Assembly (NCBI GenBank): GCA_021325135.1
Contig: JAJPHT010000036.1
Location: forward strand, 95,491-159,490
Reading direction: 5' to 3'
DNA length: 64,000 bases
From: Pseudomonadota bacterium
Lineage (GTDB): Archaea; Thermoplasmatota; SW-10-69-26; JACQPN01; JAJPHT01
Shown here piece after piece: positions 1 to 7,408 of the stretch. The notes below the pieces were generated by a model. That model was not told where the DNA came from and did no database searches. It worked only from the letters and a program-made list of their open reading frames with translations. How positions within the stretch are numbered: position 1 is the stretch's first letter; every line of letters starts with the position of its first letter. The translations under genes and the position numbers were made by a program.

Positions 1-844
1 CGACGCGCTCCAGCACGTCCTCCACGAGGAAGCGCATCCTCGCCGCCTCGCCGCTGCGCGCGACGGCCTCCACCTCCTCCCACGTCACGGGCGTCGAGAC
101 GGTGGGGAACGCCTTCGCGCGAAGCGAGTAGGCGCACACCGTCGTCTTGTGGTCGTCGTTCTGGCTCCAGTCCACGAGCACGCGGCCCGGGCGCTCCGAG
201 CGGCTCATGTTGGTCGTGACCGTCTCCGGCGTCTCGCGCTCCAGGATCTCGCCCACGGCGCGCGCGAAGGGCTTCGTCTCCTCGTAGGTCGTGGGCGTGT
301 TCAGGGGGACCATGACCTGGAGCCCCTTGGAGCCCGACGTCTTCGCCAGCGCGACGAGGCCAAGCTCGTCGAAGAGGTCGCGCACGCGCAGGCCCAGCCG
401 GCAGCAGTCCACGATGTCCGTGCCCTCGCCGGGGTCGAGGTCGAAGACGAGGCCGTCGGGCCGGGAGACGTCGCCCTTGCGGTGGAGGAACGTGTGCAGC
501 TCCAGGTCGGCGAGGTTCGCGGCCCACACCAGGCTTGGCAGCGAGTCGAGCACGCAGTAGTCGATGTCCTTCCCACGCGTCTCGCTGTAGACCGGCGCCG
601 TGCGCACGAAGGAGGGGCGGTACGGGGGGCATTGCTTCTCGTAGAAGAACGAGCCCTCGACGCCGTCGGGATATCGTTTCAGCGTGACGGGGCGGTCCTT
701 GAGGTGCGGCAGCAGCGTGGGCGCGACGCGGCGGTAGTAGTCGATGACGTGCGCCTTGGTGAAGCCCGCCTGCGGATAGAGGACCTTCTCCAGGTGGGTC
801 AGCTCCAGCCGATGCCCGCCGATCTCCACCACCGAGGACGTCAC
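1..844 (-). CDS. ligD: LigD-type NHEJ polymerase/primase, partial at the left edge
   Basis: This is the polymerase module of the LigD family (archaeo-eukaryotic primase fold), which fills in ends during non-homologous end joining. It starts at a GTG at 844 that overlaps the TGA of the Ku gene (GTGA), so translation is probably coupled. The visible 281 residues begin with VVEIGGHRLELTHLEKVLYP, the usual start of the family. They also contain EGSFFYEKQCP, the catalytic-type acidic motif FDLDPGEGTD, SGSKGLQV and RVLVDWSQN. The C-terminal end lies outside the window. Unlike many bacterial LigD proteins, the polymerase is a separate gene and not fused to the ligase, which is encoded two genes upstream. 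Identity is secure; the role in end joining follows from the neighbouring Ku and ligase genes. Confidence 0.93.
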   Translation of the reverse strand, partial: MTSSVVEIGGHRLELTHLEKVLYPQAGFTKAHVIDYYRRVAPTLLPHLKDRPVTLKRYPDGVEGSFFYEKQCPPYRPSFVRTAPVYSETRGKDIDYCVLDSLPSLVWAANLADLELHTFLHRKGDVSRPDGLVFDLDPGEGTDIVDCCRLGLRVRDLFDELGLVALAKTSGSKGLQVMVPLNTPTTYEETKPFARAVGEILERETPETVTTNMSRSERPGRVLVDWSQNDDHKTTVCAYSLRAKAFPTVSTPVTWEEVEAVARSGEAARMRFLVEDVLERV

Positions 845-1635
845 GCGCTCGCTTCCTCGCTTCCCCTGCGTCGCGCGGCTTCAAGGCTCTTCTGGAGGGC
901 GTCCGCCAGGTCCGCCGGCCGCCTGGCCTGCACCTTGGGGGGCAGCACGACCTCGCGCCCCTCGGCCTTGCCTTCGAGGTAGGCCAGCAGGCGCGCCCGG
1001 TGCTCGTCCGGGTAGCGGCCCGGGTCGAACGTGGTGGTCAGCGCGTCGATGAGCTGCCCCGCCATCTCGACCTCGCGCGGGCCGGGCGGCGCGGGCTCCG
1101 CAAGCTCCAGGTCCGCCTGGGGCACCACCTCGTCGGCGTGGAGCATCGTCTCCATGGCCAGCGCGTCGCCCACCGCGCGCACGGCGACCAGGTGCTCCTT
1201 GCCGCGCATGACGACGCGCGCGATGGCCACGCGGCCCGCCTTGCGCATGGCCTCCACGAGCAGGCGGTACGCCTTGCCGGCGCCCTTGTCGGGCACGAGC
1301 CAGTACGCCTTCTCGAAGTAGAGGGGATCGATCTCGGAGAGGTCCACGAAGTCCTGGATCTCGATGGCGTCGGTGGCCTCCGGATCGAGCGCCTCCAGCT
1401 CCTCGTCCGTGACCGTGACGAAGCCCTCGCCCACGGGCCACCCCTTGACGATGTGGTCGGGAGACACCTCCTCGCCCTCCGCGCTGCAGACCTTCCTGTA
1501 CTGGATGCGCGCGCCGTCGGCGTCGTGCAATTGGTGGAAGCGCACGTCGCGGGGGCGCTGCGCGCTGACGACGCGCACGGGCACGTTCACGAGGCCGAAG
1601 CCCAGGGAGCCCTTCCAGAGGGAGCGCGGCGGGAT
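841..1635 (-). CDS. ku: Ku DNA-end-binding protein (possible ATC start)
   Basis: This is a prokaryotic-type Ku protein, the homodimeric ring that binds DNA double-strand ends and recruits the ligase and polymerase. The frame contains the conserved N-terminus SLWKGSLGFGLVNVPVRVVS, the core FVDLSEIDPLYFEKAYWLVP and GRVAIARVVMRGKEHLVAVR, and a basic C-terminal tail. The first ATG/GTG/TTG in frame is a GTG at 1590, inside the conserved N-terminal strand. The homologous frame continues upstream through LWKGSLGFGL, and the only plausible initiator is ATC at 1635-1633, four bases after the ligase stop. Either a non-standard start or a base error is likely. The gene sits between ligase and polymerase genes in a tight operon. 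With the ATC start it is 264 residues, normal for the family. Confidence 0.9.
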   Translation of the reverse strand: MPPRSLWKGSLGFGLVNVPVRVVSAQRPRDVRFHQLHDADGARIQYRKVCSAEGEEVSPDHIVKGWPVGEGFVTVTDEELEALDPEATDAIEIQDFVDLSEIDPLYFEKAYWLVPDKGAGKAYRLLVEAMRKAGRVAIARVVMRGKEHLVAVRAVGDALAMETMLHADEVVPQADLELAEPAPPGPREVEMAGQLIDALTTTFDPGRYPDEHRARLLAYLEGKAEGREVVLPPKVQARRPADLADALQKSLEAARRRGSEEASA

Positions 1636-1639
1636 GCTA

Positions 1640-3040
1640 TCACGCCTCCTCGCGCACGACGTCCTCGGGCGCCTTGTCGGCGCGGAGCCCCTTGTAGGAG
1701 GGGTGCCTGAGGCGGCCGGAGGCGGTCCACTCCGTGAACTCGAACTCGGCCACCAGGCGCGGCTCCACGAAGACGACCTCTTTCTTGTCCACGGACCCCG
1801 CGAAGGGGGATGCCTCGCGGCGCAGCGGCTCCAGCAGCCCCTTCAGGCGGGCCAATTCGCGCGCCGTGAATCCCGTGCCCACGCTGCCCGCGTACAGGAG
1901 GCGTTGAGGCTCGCCGCGTTCGCGCGCCTCGTCGGGGGGCGCGTCGTGCACGCCCACGAGGAGCGCGCCGATCTGCCCCCGCCGCGCGCCGCGGCCCGTG
2001 GTGTAGCCGCCGATCACAAGCTCCTGCCGGCGCTGGAGCTTGATCTTCCGCCACGCGCCGCTGCGCGCGCCGGGCTCGTAGACGGAGCCCAGCCGCTTGG
2101 CCACCGCGCCCTCGACGCCGGGAATTGCAAGCACCGCGCGCCCGTCGCCCACCACCGAGGGCGAGACGCGCCACGCCTCGCCGCTGAGGCCCAGGGAGAG
2201 CAGCGCGGCGCGCCGCTCCTCGTAGGGGCTGCCCGTGAGGTCGCGGCCGTCCAGGTAGAGAAGGTCGAACGCCACGAACGTCACGGGCGCTTCCCGGCTC
2301 TTCTGCTCGACGCCGGTTTTCGATCCGACGCCTAGGCGGGACTGGAGACGCTGGAAGCTTGGCCGCCCGCTCCCGTCGAACGCGACGATCTCCCCATCGA
2401 GGATCGCGCGACGCCCCCGCAGCGCCCCCGCGAGAGGCGCCAGCTCGGGGTACTGCGCCGTCACGTCCTGGAGCGTCCGCGAGAGCACGCGCACGCGCCC
2501 GTCGCGCACGTGCAGCAGCGCGCGGATGCCGTCCCACTTGATCTCGAACGCCCACCGCTCCGGGTCCGTGGGATAGGGCGCCGCGTGCGCGAGCATGGGC
2601 AGCACGCGCTCCGGCATCGGCCGCAGGCTGGGCGGATCGAGCCGCGTCAGGCGCCACTGCACGCCGCGCTCGTGCCGGAGCAGATAGCGGCCGAGCACGC
2701 GGCGGCCCTCCAGGCGAAGCTCGCGCGCGGCCGCATCGCCCCCGTGCCGCCGCAGGACATAGGGCCCCGCGTCCCACGCCGGATCGGGCGTCGCGCTGGG
2801 CTCCCGCGACGTGGCGGGCCGCGACTCCCCCTCCGCCCACGGGACGCCCGCGGGGAGCGCCCACGTGAGCGAGCCGGACGGGCCCTCCAGCACCAGCGAC
2901 CACTCGAAGGGGGCCGTCGCGCGGTGGCGCAGGGCGAAGCGGCCGGCGCCGCCCACCAGGCGCGAGAGGTCCTCGGGCGTGACCACGGGCGCGGCAGGCC
3001 ACGCCCCCCGCGCCTCGGCCGGTCGCGAGCCTTGCGTCAT
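1640..3040 (-). CDS. ligD: ATP-dependent DNA ligase, LigD type, with degenerate phosphoesterase-like N-terminus
   Basis: This is an ATP-dependent ligase that seals breaks in the NHEJ pathway. The adenylation domain shows motif I EIKWDGIRAL with the nucleotide-binding lysine at about residue 176. It also shows the DGEIVAFD strand, a FVAFDLLYLDGRDL motif, GVEGAVAKRLGSVYEPG and WRKIKL, followed by an OB-fold with HPSYKGLRADK near the end. Residues about 25-130 resemble the LigD 3'-phosphoesterase domain (RFALRHRATAPFEWSLVLEG aligns with the FVVQKHxAxxLHYDFRLE type), but the catalytic His/Asp/Arg pattern is not preserved. The start at 3040 (ATG) was chosen because the frame upstream of it is only repeat-rich intergenic sequence. 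First gene of the ligase-Ku-polymerase operon. Confidence 0.9.
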   Translation of the reverse strand: MTQGSRPAEARGAWPAAPVVTPEDLSRLVGGAGRFALRHRATAPFEWSLVLEGPSGSLTWALPAGVPWAEGESRPATSREPSATPDPAWDAGPYVLRRHGGDAAARELRLEGRRVLGRYLLRHERGVQWRLTRLDPPSLRPMPERVLPMLAHAAPYPTDPERWAFEIKWDGIRALLHVRDGRVRVLSRTLQDVTAQYPELAPLAGALRGRRAILDGEIVAFDGSGRPSFQRLQSRLGVGSKTGVEQKSREAPVTFVAFDLLYLDGRDLTGSPYEERRAALLSLGLSGEAWRVSPSVVGDGRAVLAIPGVEGAVAKRLGSVYEPGARSGAWRKIKLQRRQELVIGGYTTGRGARRGQIGALLVGVHDAPPDEARERGEPQRLLYAGSVGTGFTARELARLKGLLEPLRREASPFAGSVDKKEVVFVEPRLVAEFEFTEWTASGRLRHPSYKGLRADKAPEDVVREEA

Positions 3041-3116
3041 GCGGGTCGCTCCGCCGCCTGGCGAAGCGGGCATGAGGGTTCCCGAACGATGGCCGGCGGG
3101 CGGCTCCCGGGCGGGC

Positions 3117-3211
3117 CCACGGGTGTGGTCACACCCGGGGAGGCTCGCCGCCCCACCCGTGGTCACGCCCGTGGCGAGCCGGCCCCACGGGTGGGACCAC
3201 ACCCGTGGCCC
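3117..3211. repeat. Three copies of a 24-base palindromic element
   Basis: Three related inverted-repeat elements lie at about 3117-3140, 3151-3175 and 3183-3211, roughly 33 bases apart. The shared consensus is close to the palindrome CCACGGGTGTGGTCACACCC plus GTGG; the first copy has perfect 8-base arms (CGGGTGTG / CACACCCG) around GT. The second copy is the most diverged. They fill the space between the divergent NHEJ and lysine operons. Regular spacing near helical multiples suggests protein-binding operators; a dispersed repeat family is the alternative. Confidence 0.6.
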
Positions 3212-3239
3212 CCTTTCCGCGGCCACGCCCTCGGATTCA

Positions 3240-3266
3240 CCCAAAATTTCAAATACAAGCTACGCT
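3240..3266 (+). promoter_or_regulatory. AT-rich promoter of the lysine operon
   Basis: The stretch CCAAAATTTCAAATACAAG is the only AT-rich patch in a GC-rich intergenic region, 66-92 bases before the lysW start. This is the composition expected of an archaeal BRE/TATA element. The exact TATA box and transcription start cannot be fixed by eye. Confidence 0.5.
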
Positions 3267-3284
3267 TTCGCCGCCTCCACACAC

Positions 3285-3312
3285 GGTTTCCGCCAATTCA
3301 ACTGCGGAAACC
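3285..3312 (+). promoter_or_regulatory. Perfect inverted repeat in the lysW leader (candidate operator)
   Basis: GGTTTCCGC at 3285-3293 and its exact complement GCGGAAACC at 3304-3312 flank a 10-base spacer. The repeat sits downstream of the AT-rich promoter and 20 bases before the lysW ATG, where a repressor would block transcription or an RNA hairpin would act on translation. A GGAGTG Shine-Dalgarno-like run follows at 3319-3324. Lysine-responsive Lrp-type regulation of LysW operons is known in some archaea; applying it here is inference. Confidence 0.55.
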
Positions 3313-3331
3313 GCCAATGGAGTGACCCCCC

Positions 3332-3493
3332 ATGACCGAATGTCTCGACTGCGGCGCGGACATCGCGCTGCGCAATCCCGTTGTCGGCGAGATCGTCGAC
3401 TGCCCGGACTGCGGCCTGGAGCTGGAGGTCCGGGGCCTGAGCCCCGTGACGCTGGAGCCCGCCCCCGAAGTGGCAGAAGACTGGGGCGAGTGA
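3332..3493 (+). CDS. lysW: LysW amino-group carrier protein
   Basis: This 53-residue acidic protein is the carrier that protects the alpha-amino group of aminoadipate (or glutamate) during lysine (or arginine) synthesis. It has a zinc ribbon with two CxxC pairs, CLDCG at residues 4-8 and CPDCG at 24-28. It ends in the diagnostic EDWGE, whose terminal glutamate side chain receives the substrate. The ATG at 3332 follows a GGAGTG run seven bases upstream. It is the first gene of the lysW-lysS-lysX-lysY-lysZ-lysJ operon and is one base from the next start. Identification is very secure from the two CxxC motifs, the C-terminus and the gene order. Confidence 0.97.
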   Translation: MTECLDCGADIALRNPVVGEIVDCPDCGLELEVRGLSPVTLEPAPEVAEDWGE

Positions 3494-3494
3494 G

Positions 3495-4634
3495 ATGCGC
3501 AAGGTCCAGCTTCTGGACTCGACCCTCCGCGAGGGCGAGCAGACCCCCGGCGTCTCGTTCACGCTGGAGCAGAAGCTGGCCATCGCGCGCAAGCTGGACG
3601 CCTTCGGCATCGACTTCATCGAGGCGGGGCACCCCGCGGTGAGCGAGGAGGTCTTCCACGCGACGCGGGAGGTCGCGCGGCTGGGCCTCTCCGCCGAGGT
3701 GGTCGCGCACTCGCGCGCGCTCAAGGGCGACATCGACCTGGCGCTGCGCACGGACGCGGACTGGGTGGGCATCTTCTTCAGCGTCGCGGACAAGCGGCTG
3801 GAGGAGCAGTTCCGGAAGGACATCGACCAGGCCATCGGGCTCATCCAGGACTGCGTGTCCTACGCCAAGGCGCACGGCCTGAAGGTGCGCTACACGCCGG
3901 AGGACACCGTCAGAAGTGACATCAACAAGGTGATCCGCATCTCGCAGGCCGCGTCGGAGGCTGGCGCGGACCGCATCGGGGTCGCGGACACGACGGGTTA
4001 CATGACGCCTTCGCGCATGCACGGCTTCGTCTCGGCGCTGCGGGAGGCGGTGCCGGGCCGGACCGCGATCGGCGTCCATTGCCACAACGACCTGGGCATG
4101 GCCGTCGCGAACTCGTTCGCCGCCGTGGAGGCCGGCGCGAGCGTGGTCGACGTGACGGTGAACGGGCTCGGGGAGCGCACGGGCATCGCGCCGCTGGCCG
4201 AGATGGCCGTGGCGCTGAGGCTGCGCGCCGGGGTGGAGGCCCCCTGGCGCCTGGACGCGCTCCCCGGGCTCTCGGCTATGGTGGAAGAGATGAGCGGCGT
4301 CCCGACGTGGCGGCAGGCCCCCATCGTGGGCGCGAACGCGTTCACGCACAACGCGGGCCTGCACGTCGCGGCGGTGCTGCTCAACCCCGAGCACTACGAG
4401 AGCATTCCCGCCGACCTCGTGGGGCGCACGCGCCGGCTCGTGGTGGACAAGATGGCGGGCCGCCCCACCGTCAAGTACCGCCTGGAGGCCTTGGGCCTCG
4501 ACGCGTGCGACGAGATGGTCGACCTCGTGCTCGCCTACGTGAAGCGCCGCGGAGTGAACGACGCCAGCGACGACGACCTGCGCCGCATCCACGAGGACCT
4601 CTGCGCGATGCGCGAGCTTGTGAAGGTGATCTGA
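3495..4634 (+). CDS. lysS: Homocitrate synthase
   Basis: This enzyme condenses acetyl-CoA and 2-oxoglutarate to homocitrate, the first step of the aminoadipate route to lysine. It is a TIM-barrel DRE-type synthase: LLDSTLREGEQTPGVSF near residue 5, GVADTTGYMTP, and the second signature GVHCHNDLGMAVANS, followed by NAFTHNAGLHVAAV in the C-terminal part. At 379 residues it has the length of the short archaeal homocitrate synthases and lacks a LeuA-like regulatory domain. Isopropylmalate or citramalate synthases are close relatives, but its position directly after lysW and before lysX argues for homocitrate. No homoaconitase or homoisocitrate dehydrogenase gene is seen in the window, so the next two steps are encoded elsewhere. 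Confidence 0.92.
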   Translation: MRKVQLLDSTLREGEQTPGVSFTLEQKLAIARKLDAFGIDFIEAGHPAVSEEVFHATREVARLGLSAEVVAHSRALKGDIDLALRTDADWVGIFFSVADKRLEEQFRKDIDQAIGLIQDCVSYAKAHGLKVRYTPEDTVRSDINKVIRISQAASEAGADRIGVADTTGYMTPSRMHGFVSALREAVPGRTAIGVHCHNDLGMAVANSFAAVEAGASVVDVTVNGLGERTGIAPLAEMAVALRLRAGVEAPWRLDALPGLSAMVEEMSGVPTWRQAPIVGANAFTHNAGLHVAAVLLNPEHYESIPADLVGRTRRLVVDKMAGRPTVKYRLEALGLDACDEMVDLVLAYVKRRGVNDASDDDLRRIHEDLCAMRELVKVI

Positions 4635-5495
4635 ATGGTGAAGATCGGGCTCATCTGGAGCCGCATCCGCAACGACGAGAAGATGCTCATGGACGCCGCG
4701 CGGGATCGCGGCGTGGACCTCGTCCCCATCGACGACCGCGAGCTGGTGCTCCCCGTCCACGAGCCGCCCAATGAGCTGCTGGGCTTCGACGCGTTCCTGG
4801 AGCGCGGCATCTCGTACTACGCGAGCCACTACGTCACCATGGCGCTGGAGCAGTACGGCTTCCCCTGCGTGAACCCGCACCGCGTGCTGGTCAACTGCGG
4901 CGACAAGGCGCTCACGTCCTTCCTGCTCGCGCGCCACGGCGTGCCGACCCCGCGGACGTACCTCGCCTTCGAGGAGGAGAGCAGCCTGCGCGCGGTGGAG
5001 GCGGCGCGCTACCCCGCGGTCCTCAAGCCCGTCGTGGGCTCGTGGGGCCGCCTCATCGCCAAGGCGCCCGACCGCGAGACGGCCCTGGCCCTCCTGGAGC
5101 ACAAGCGCACGCTGGGCAGCGTGCAGCACGGCGTGACCTACGCGCAGGAGTACGTCGAGAAGCCGGGCCGCGACATCCGCGCCTTCTGGGTGGGCGACCG
5201 CGTCGTCGCGGCCATCTACCGCACCAACGACAAGCACTTCATCACCAACACCGCGCAGGGCGGCCGCGCCAGCGCGTGCCCCGTGACGCCGGAGATCAAC
5301 GAGATCTGCGCCCGCGCCGCGGAGGCCGTGGGCGGCGGCGTGCTGGCCATGGACCTCATGGAGACCGCCAGCGGCCTGACGTGCCACGAGGTCAACCACA
5401 CCATGGAGTTCAAGAACAGCGTCGCGCCCACCGGCGTCGACATCCCCGGGCACATCATCGATTACGTGGTGGAAGTCGCGAAGGGGCGGCGCTGA
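4635..5495 (+). CDS. lysX: LysW ligase LysX (alpha-aminoadipate--LysW ligase), RimK-type ATP-grasp
   Basis: This is an ATP-grasp ligase that joins the alpha-amino group of aminoadipate to the C-terminal glutamate of LysW. The 286-residue protein carries the ATP-grasp features [16 protein letters not shown] (nucleotide loop, around residue 130), [19 protein letters not shown], and the metal/substrate segment [18 protein letters not shown] near the end. The start abuts the stop of the synthase gene with no spacing. In several archaea one such enzyme or a paralogue (ArgX) also loads glutamate for arginine. Only one copy is present here, so dual lysine/arginine use is possible but not shown. Confidence 0.94.
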   Translation: MVKIGLIWSRIRNDEKMLMDAARDRGVDLVPIDDRELVLPVHEPPNELLGFDAFLERGISYYASHYVTMALEQYGFPCVNPHRVLVNCGDKALTSFLLARHGVPTPRTYLAFEEESSLRAVEAARYPAVLKPVVGSWGRLIAKAPDRETALALLEHKRTLGSVQHGVTYAQEYVEKPGRDIRAFWVGDRVVAAIYRTNDKHFITNTAQGGRASACPVTPEINEICARAAEAVGGGVLAMDLMETASGLTCHEVNHTMEFKNSVAPTGVDIPGHIIDYVVEVAKGRR

Positions 5496-6536
5496 ATGGC
5501 CTTCCGGGTGGGGATCGTCGGCGCGTCGGGCTACGGCGGCGGCGAGCTTCTGCGCCTCGCCCTGCGGCACCCGCAGCTCGAGGTCGCCTACGCCACGAGC
5601 AACCGCTTCGCCGGCGAGAAGGTCCGGACGGTCCATCCGAACCTCCGCGGCCCCGCGGGGGACCTCACGTTCCACCGCCACGAGGACGCGCACACGAAGA
5701 GCGTCGACGCGGTGTTCCTCTGCGGCCCGCACGGCACCAGCGCGCCCGCCATCACGCACCACATGAAGGCGGCGGAGCGCGTCTTCGACCTCTCGGCGGA
5801 CTTCCGCCTGCGCGACGCGGGCGCCTACGCGAAGCACTACAAGGGCTGGCAGCATCCGCACCCCGAGCTTCTCGCGCAGCGCGCCTACGGCATCGCCGAG
5901 CTTCACCGCGAGGAGATCAAGGGCGCGAGGCTCGTGAGCGGCGCGGGCTGCATCGCCACGACCGCGATCCTGAGCCTCGCGCCGATCCGCGGCCTGCTCC
6001 AGGAGGGCATGCCCGTCGTCGTGGACGCGAAGGTGGGCAGCAGCGCGGCGGGCGCCGAGGCCAGCGCGAGCACGCACCACCCCGAGCGCCGCGACGTGGT
6101 GAGGCCCTACGCGCCCACGGGCCACCGCCACGAGGCGGAGATCCTCCAAGAGACGGGCCTGCGCGCGGGCCTCTCGTGCCACGCCATCGAGCTGGTGCGC
6201 GGCATCCTCGCCACGTCCCACGTCTGGGTCCGGCCCGGCACGACGGAGAAGGACGTCTGGCGCGCCTTCCGCGCGAGCTATCAGGACGAGCCCTTCGTCC
6301 GCGTCGTGAAGGAGAGGAGCGGCCTCTACCGCTATCCGGAGCCCAAGCTCCTCGCGGGCACCAACGAGTTCCACGTCGGCTTCGAGCTTGACGAGGAGAC
6401 GAATCGCCTCGTGGTCCTGGGCGCCCTGGACAACCTCTGCAAGGGCACGGCGGGCGCGGCGATCCAGAACTTCAACGTCGCCTTCGGGCTGCCGGAGACC
6501 ACCGGGCTATCGGACCTCACGGGGCTGCATCCATGA
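5496..6536 (+). CDS. lysY: LysW-aminoadipyl-6-phosphate reductase (ArgC family)
   Basis: This NADPH-dependent reductase converts the carrier-bound acyl phosphate to the semialdehyde. The ArgC/LysY family is recognised by the N-terminal nucleotide loop GIVGASGYGGGELLRLALRH, the catalytic cysteine in VSGAGCIATTAIL (about residue 153) and LDNLCKGTAGAAIQNFN at the C-terminus. Length (346 residues) is typical. It begins immediately after the lysX stop and its last four bases overlap the start of lysZ (ATGA). It could serve ornithine synthesis as well if the carrier is shared. Confidence 0.94.
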   Translation: MAFRVGIVGASGYGGGELLRLALRHPQLEVAYATSNRFAGEKVRTVHPNLRGPAGDLTFHRHEDAHTKSVDAVFLCGPHGTSAPAITHHMKAAERVFDLSADFRLRDAGAYAKHYKGWQHPHPELLAQRAYGIAELHREEIKGARLVSGAGCIATTAILSLAPIRGLLQEGMPVVVDAKVGSSAAGAEASASTHHPERRDVVRPYAPTGHRHEAEILQETGLRAGLSCHAIELVRGILATSHVWVRPGTTEKDVWRAFRASYQDEPFVRVVKERSGLYRYPEPKLLAGTNEFHVGFELDEETNRLVVLGALDNLCKGTAGAAIQNFNVAFGLPETTGLSDLTGLHP

Positions 6537-7408
6537 TCCGCAGCGACAGCGAGGATGGCCGCCGGAGCCCGCAGGCTGCGGCGAGCATCGTCGTCAAGGT
6601 CGGCGGCGGCGCGGGCATCGACGTGGAGGCCGTGCTGGATGATATCGCCCAGATGTGGAAAGAGGGCGAGAGGGTCGTCCTCGTGCACGGCGCCAGCGAC
6701 GAGACGAACCAGCTCAGCGAAAGGCTCGGCATCCCGCCGCGCTTCGTCACGTCCGTCTCGGGGCACGTCTCGCGCTTCACGGACGAGGCCACGCTGGACG
6801 CCTTCGCCATGGCCAGCGGCAAGCTGAACCTGCGCGTCGTGGAGAGCCTCCAGAAGCGCGGCTGCAACGCCGTCGGGCTCACGGGCGTGGACGGCCGCCT
6901 GCTGGAGGGCCAGCGCAAGGACGCCATCAAGGCCGTCGTCGATGGCAAGAAGGTCGTGCTGCGGGGCGACCACACGGGCACCATCGAGACGGTGAACGCG
7001 GGCCTGCTGCGCCTCCTGCTGGAGAACGGCTATCTCCCCGTGGTCACGGTCCCGGCCATCAGCGCCGCGGGCGAGGCCGTGAACGCCGATGCGGACCGCG
7101 CGGCCGCCGCCATCGCGGGCGCGCTGGGCGCCGAGGCGCTGATCATCCTGAGCAACGTGCCGGGCCTGCTGCGCGACGTGGACGACCCCTCGTCGCTGAT
7201 CTCCCGCGTCCCGCAGGAGGGCCTGGCGCGCGCCGCCGAGTTCGCGCAGGGGCGCTTCAAGAAGAAGATCCTCGGCGCGGAGGAGGCCTTCGCGCTGGGC
7301 GTCGGCCGCGTCGTGTTCGCGACCGCGAACCGGACGGACCCCGTGCTTTCCGCCCGGAACGGAGGCGGAACGCACATCTTCCGGCCCGGCTTCGAGGTGC
7401 CTCGATGA
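6533..7408 (+). CDS. lysZ: LysW-aminoadipate 6-kinase (ArgB/LysZ family)
   Basis: This amino-acid kinase phosphorylates the side-chain carboxylate of LysW-bound aminoadipate. Family features are IVVKVGGGAGID near residue 20 (phosphate-binding glycines), LVHGASDETNQL, GLTGVDGRLL, VNADADRAAAAIAGALGAE and LILSNVPGLLRD. Length is 291 residues. The ATG overlaps the lysY stop (ATGA) and its own stop overlaps the lysJ start in the same way, so the three genes are probably translationally coupled. An acetylglutamate kinase role in arginine synthesis is the related alternative, but the neighbours favour LysW substrates. Confidence 0.94.
   Translation: MIRSDSEDGRRSPQAAASIVVKVGGGAGIDVEAVLDDIAQMWKEGERVVLVHGASDETNQLSERLGIPPRFVTSVSGHVSRFTDEATLDAFAMASGKLNLRVVESLQKRGCNAVGLTGVDGRLLEGQRKDAIKAVVDGKKVVLRGDHTGTIETVNAGLLRLLLENGYLPVVTVPAISAAGEAVNADADRAAAAIAGALGAEALIILSNVPGLLRDVDDPSSLISRVPQEGLARAAEFAQGRFKKKILGAEEAFALGVGRVVFATANRTDPVLSARNGGGTHIFRPGFEVPR

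Noticed and set aside
3249..6374. Minus-strand open frame of 1041 codons opposite the lysine operon
   Set aside because: It covers lysW, lysS, lysX and lysY, all of which are certain from conserved motifs. The antisense product is low-complexity.
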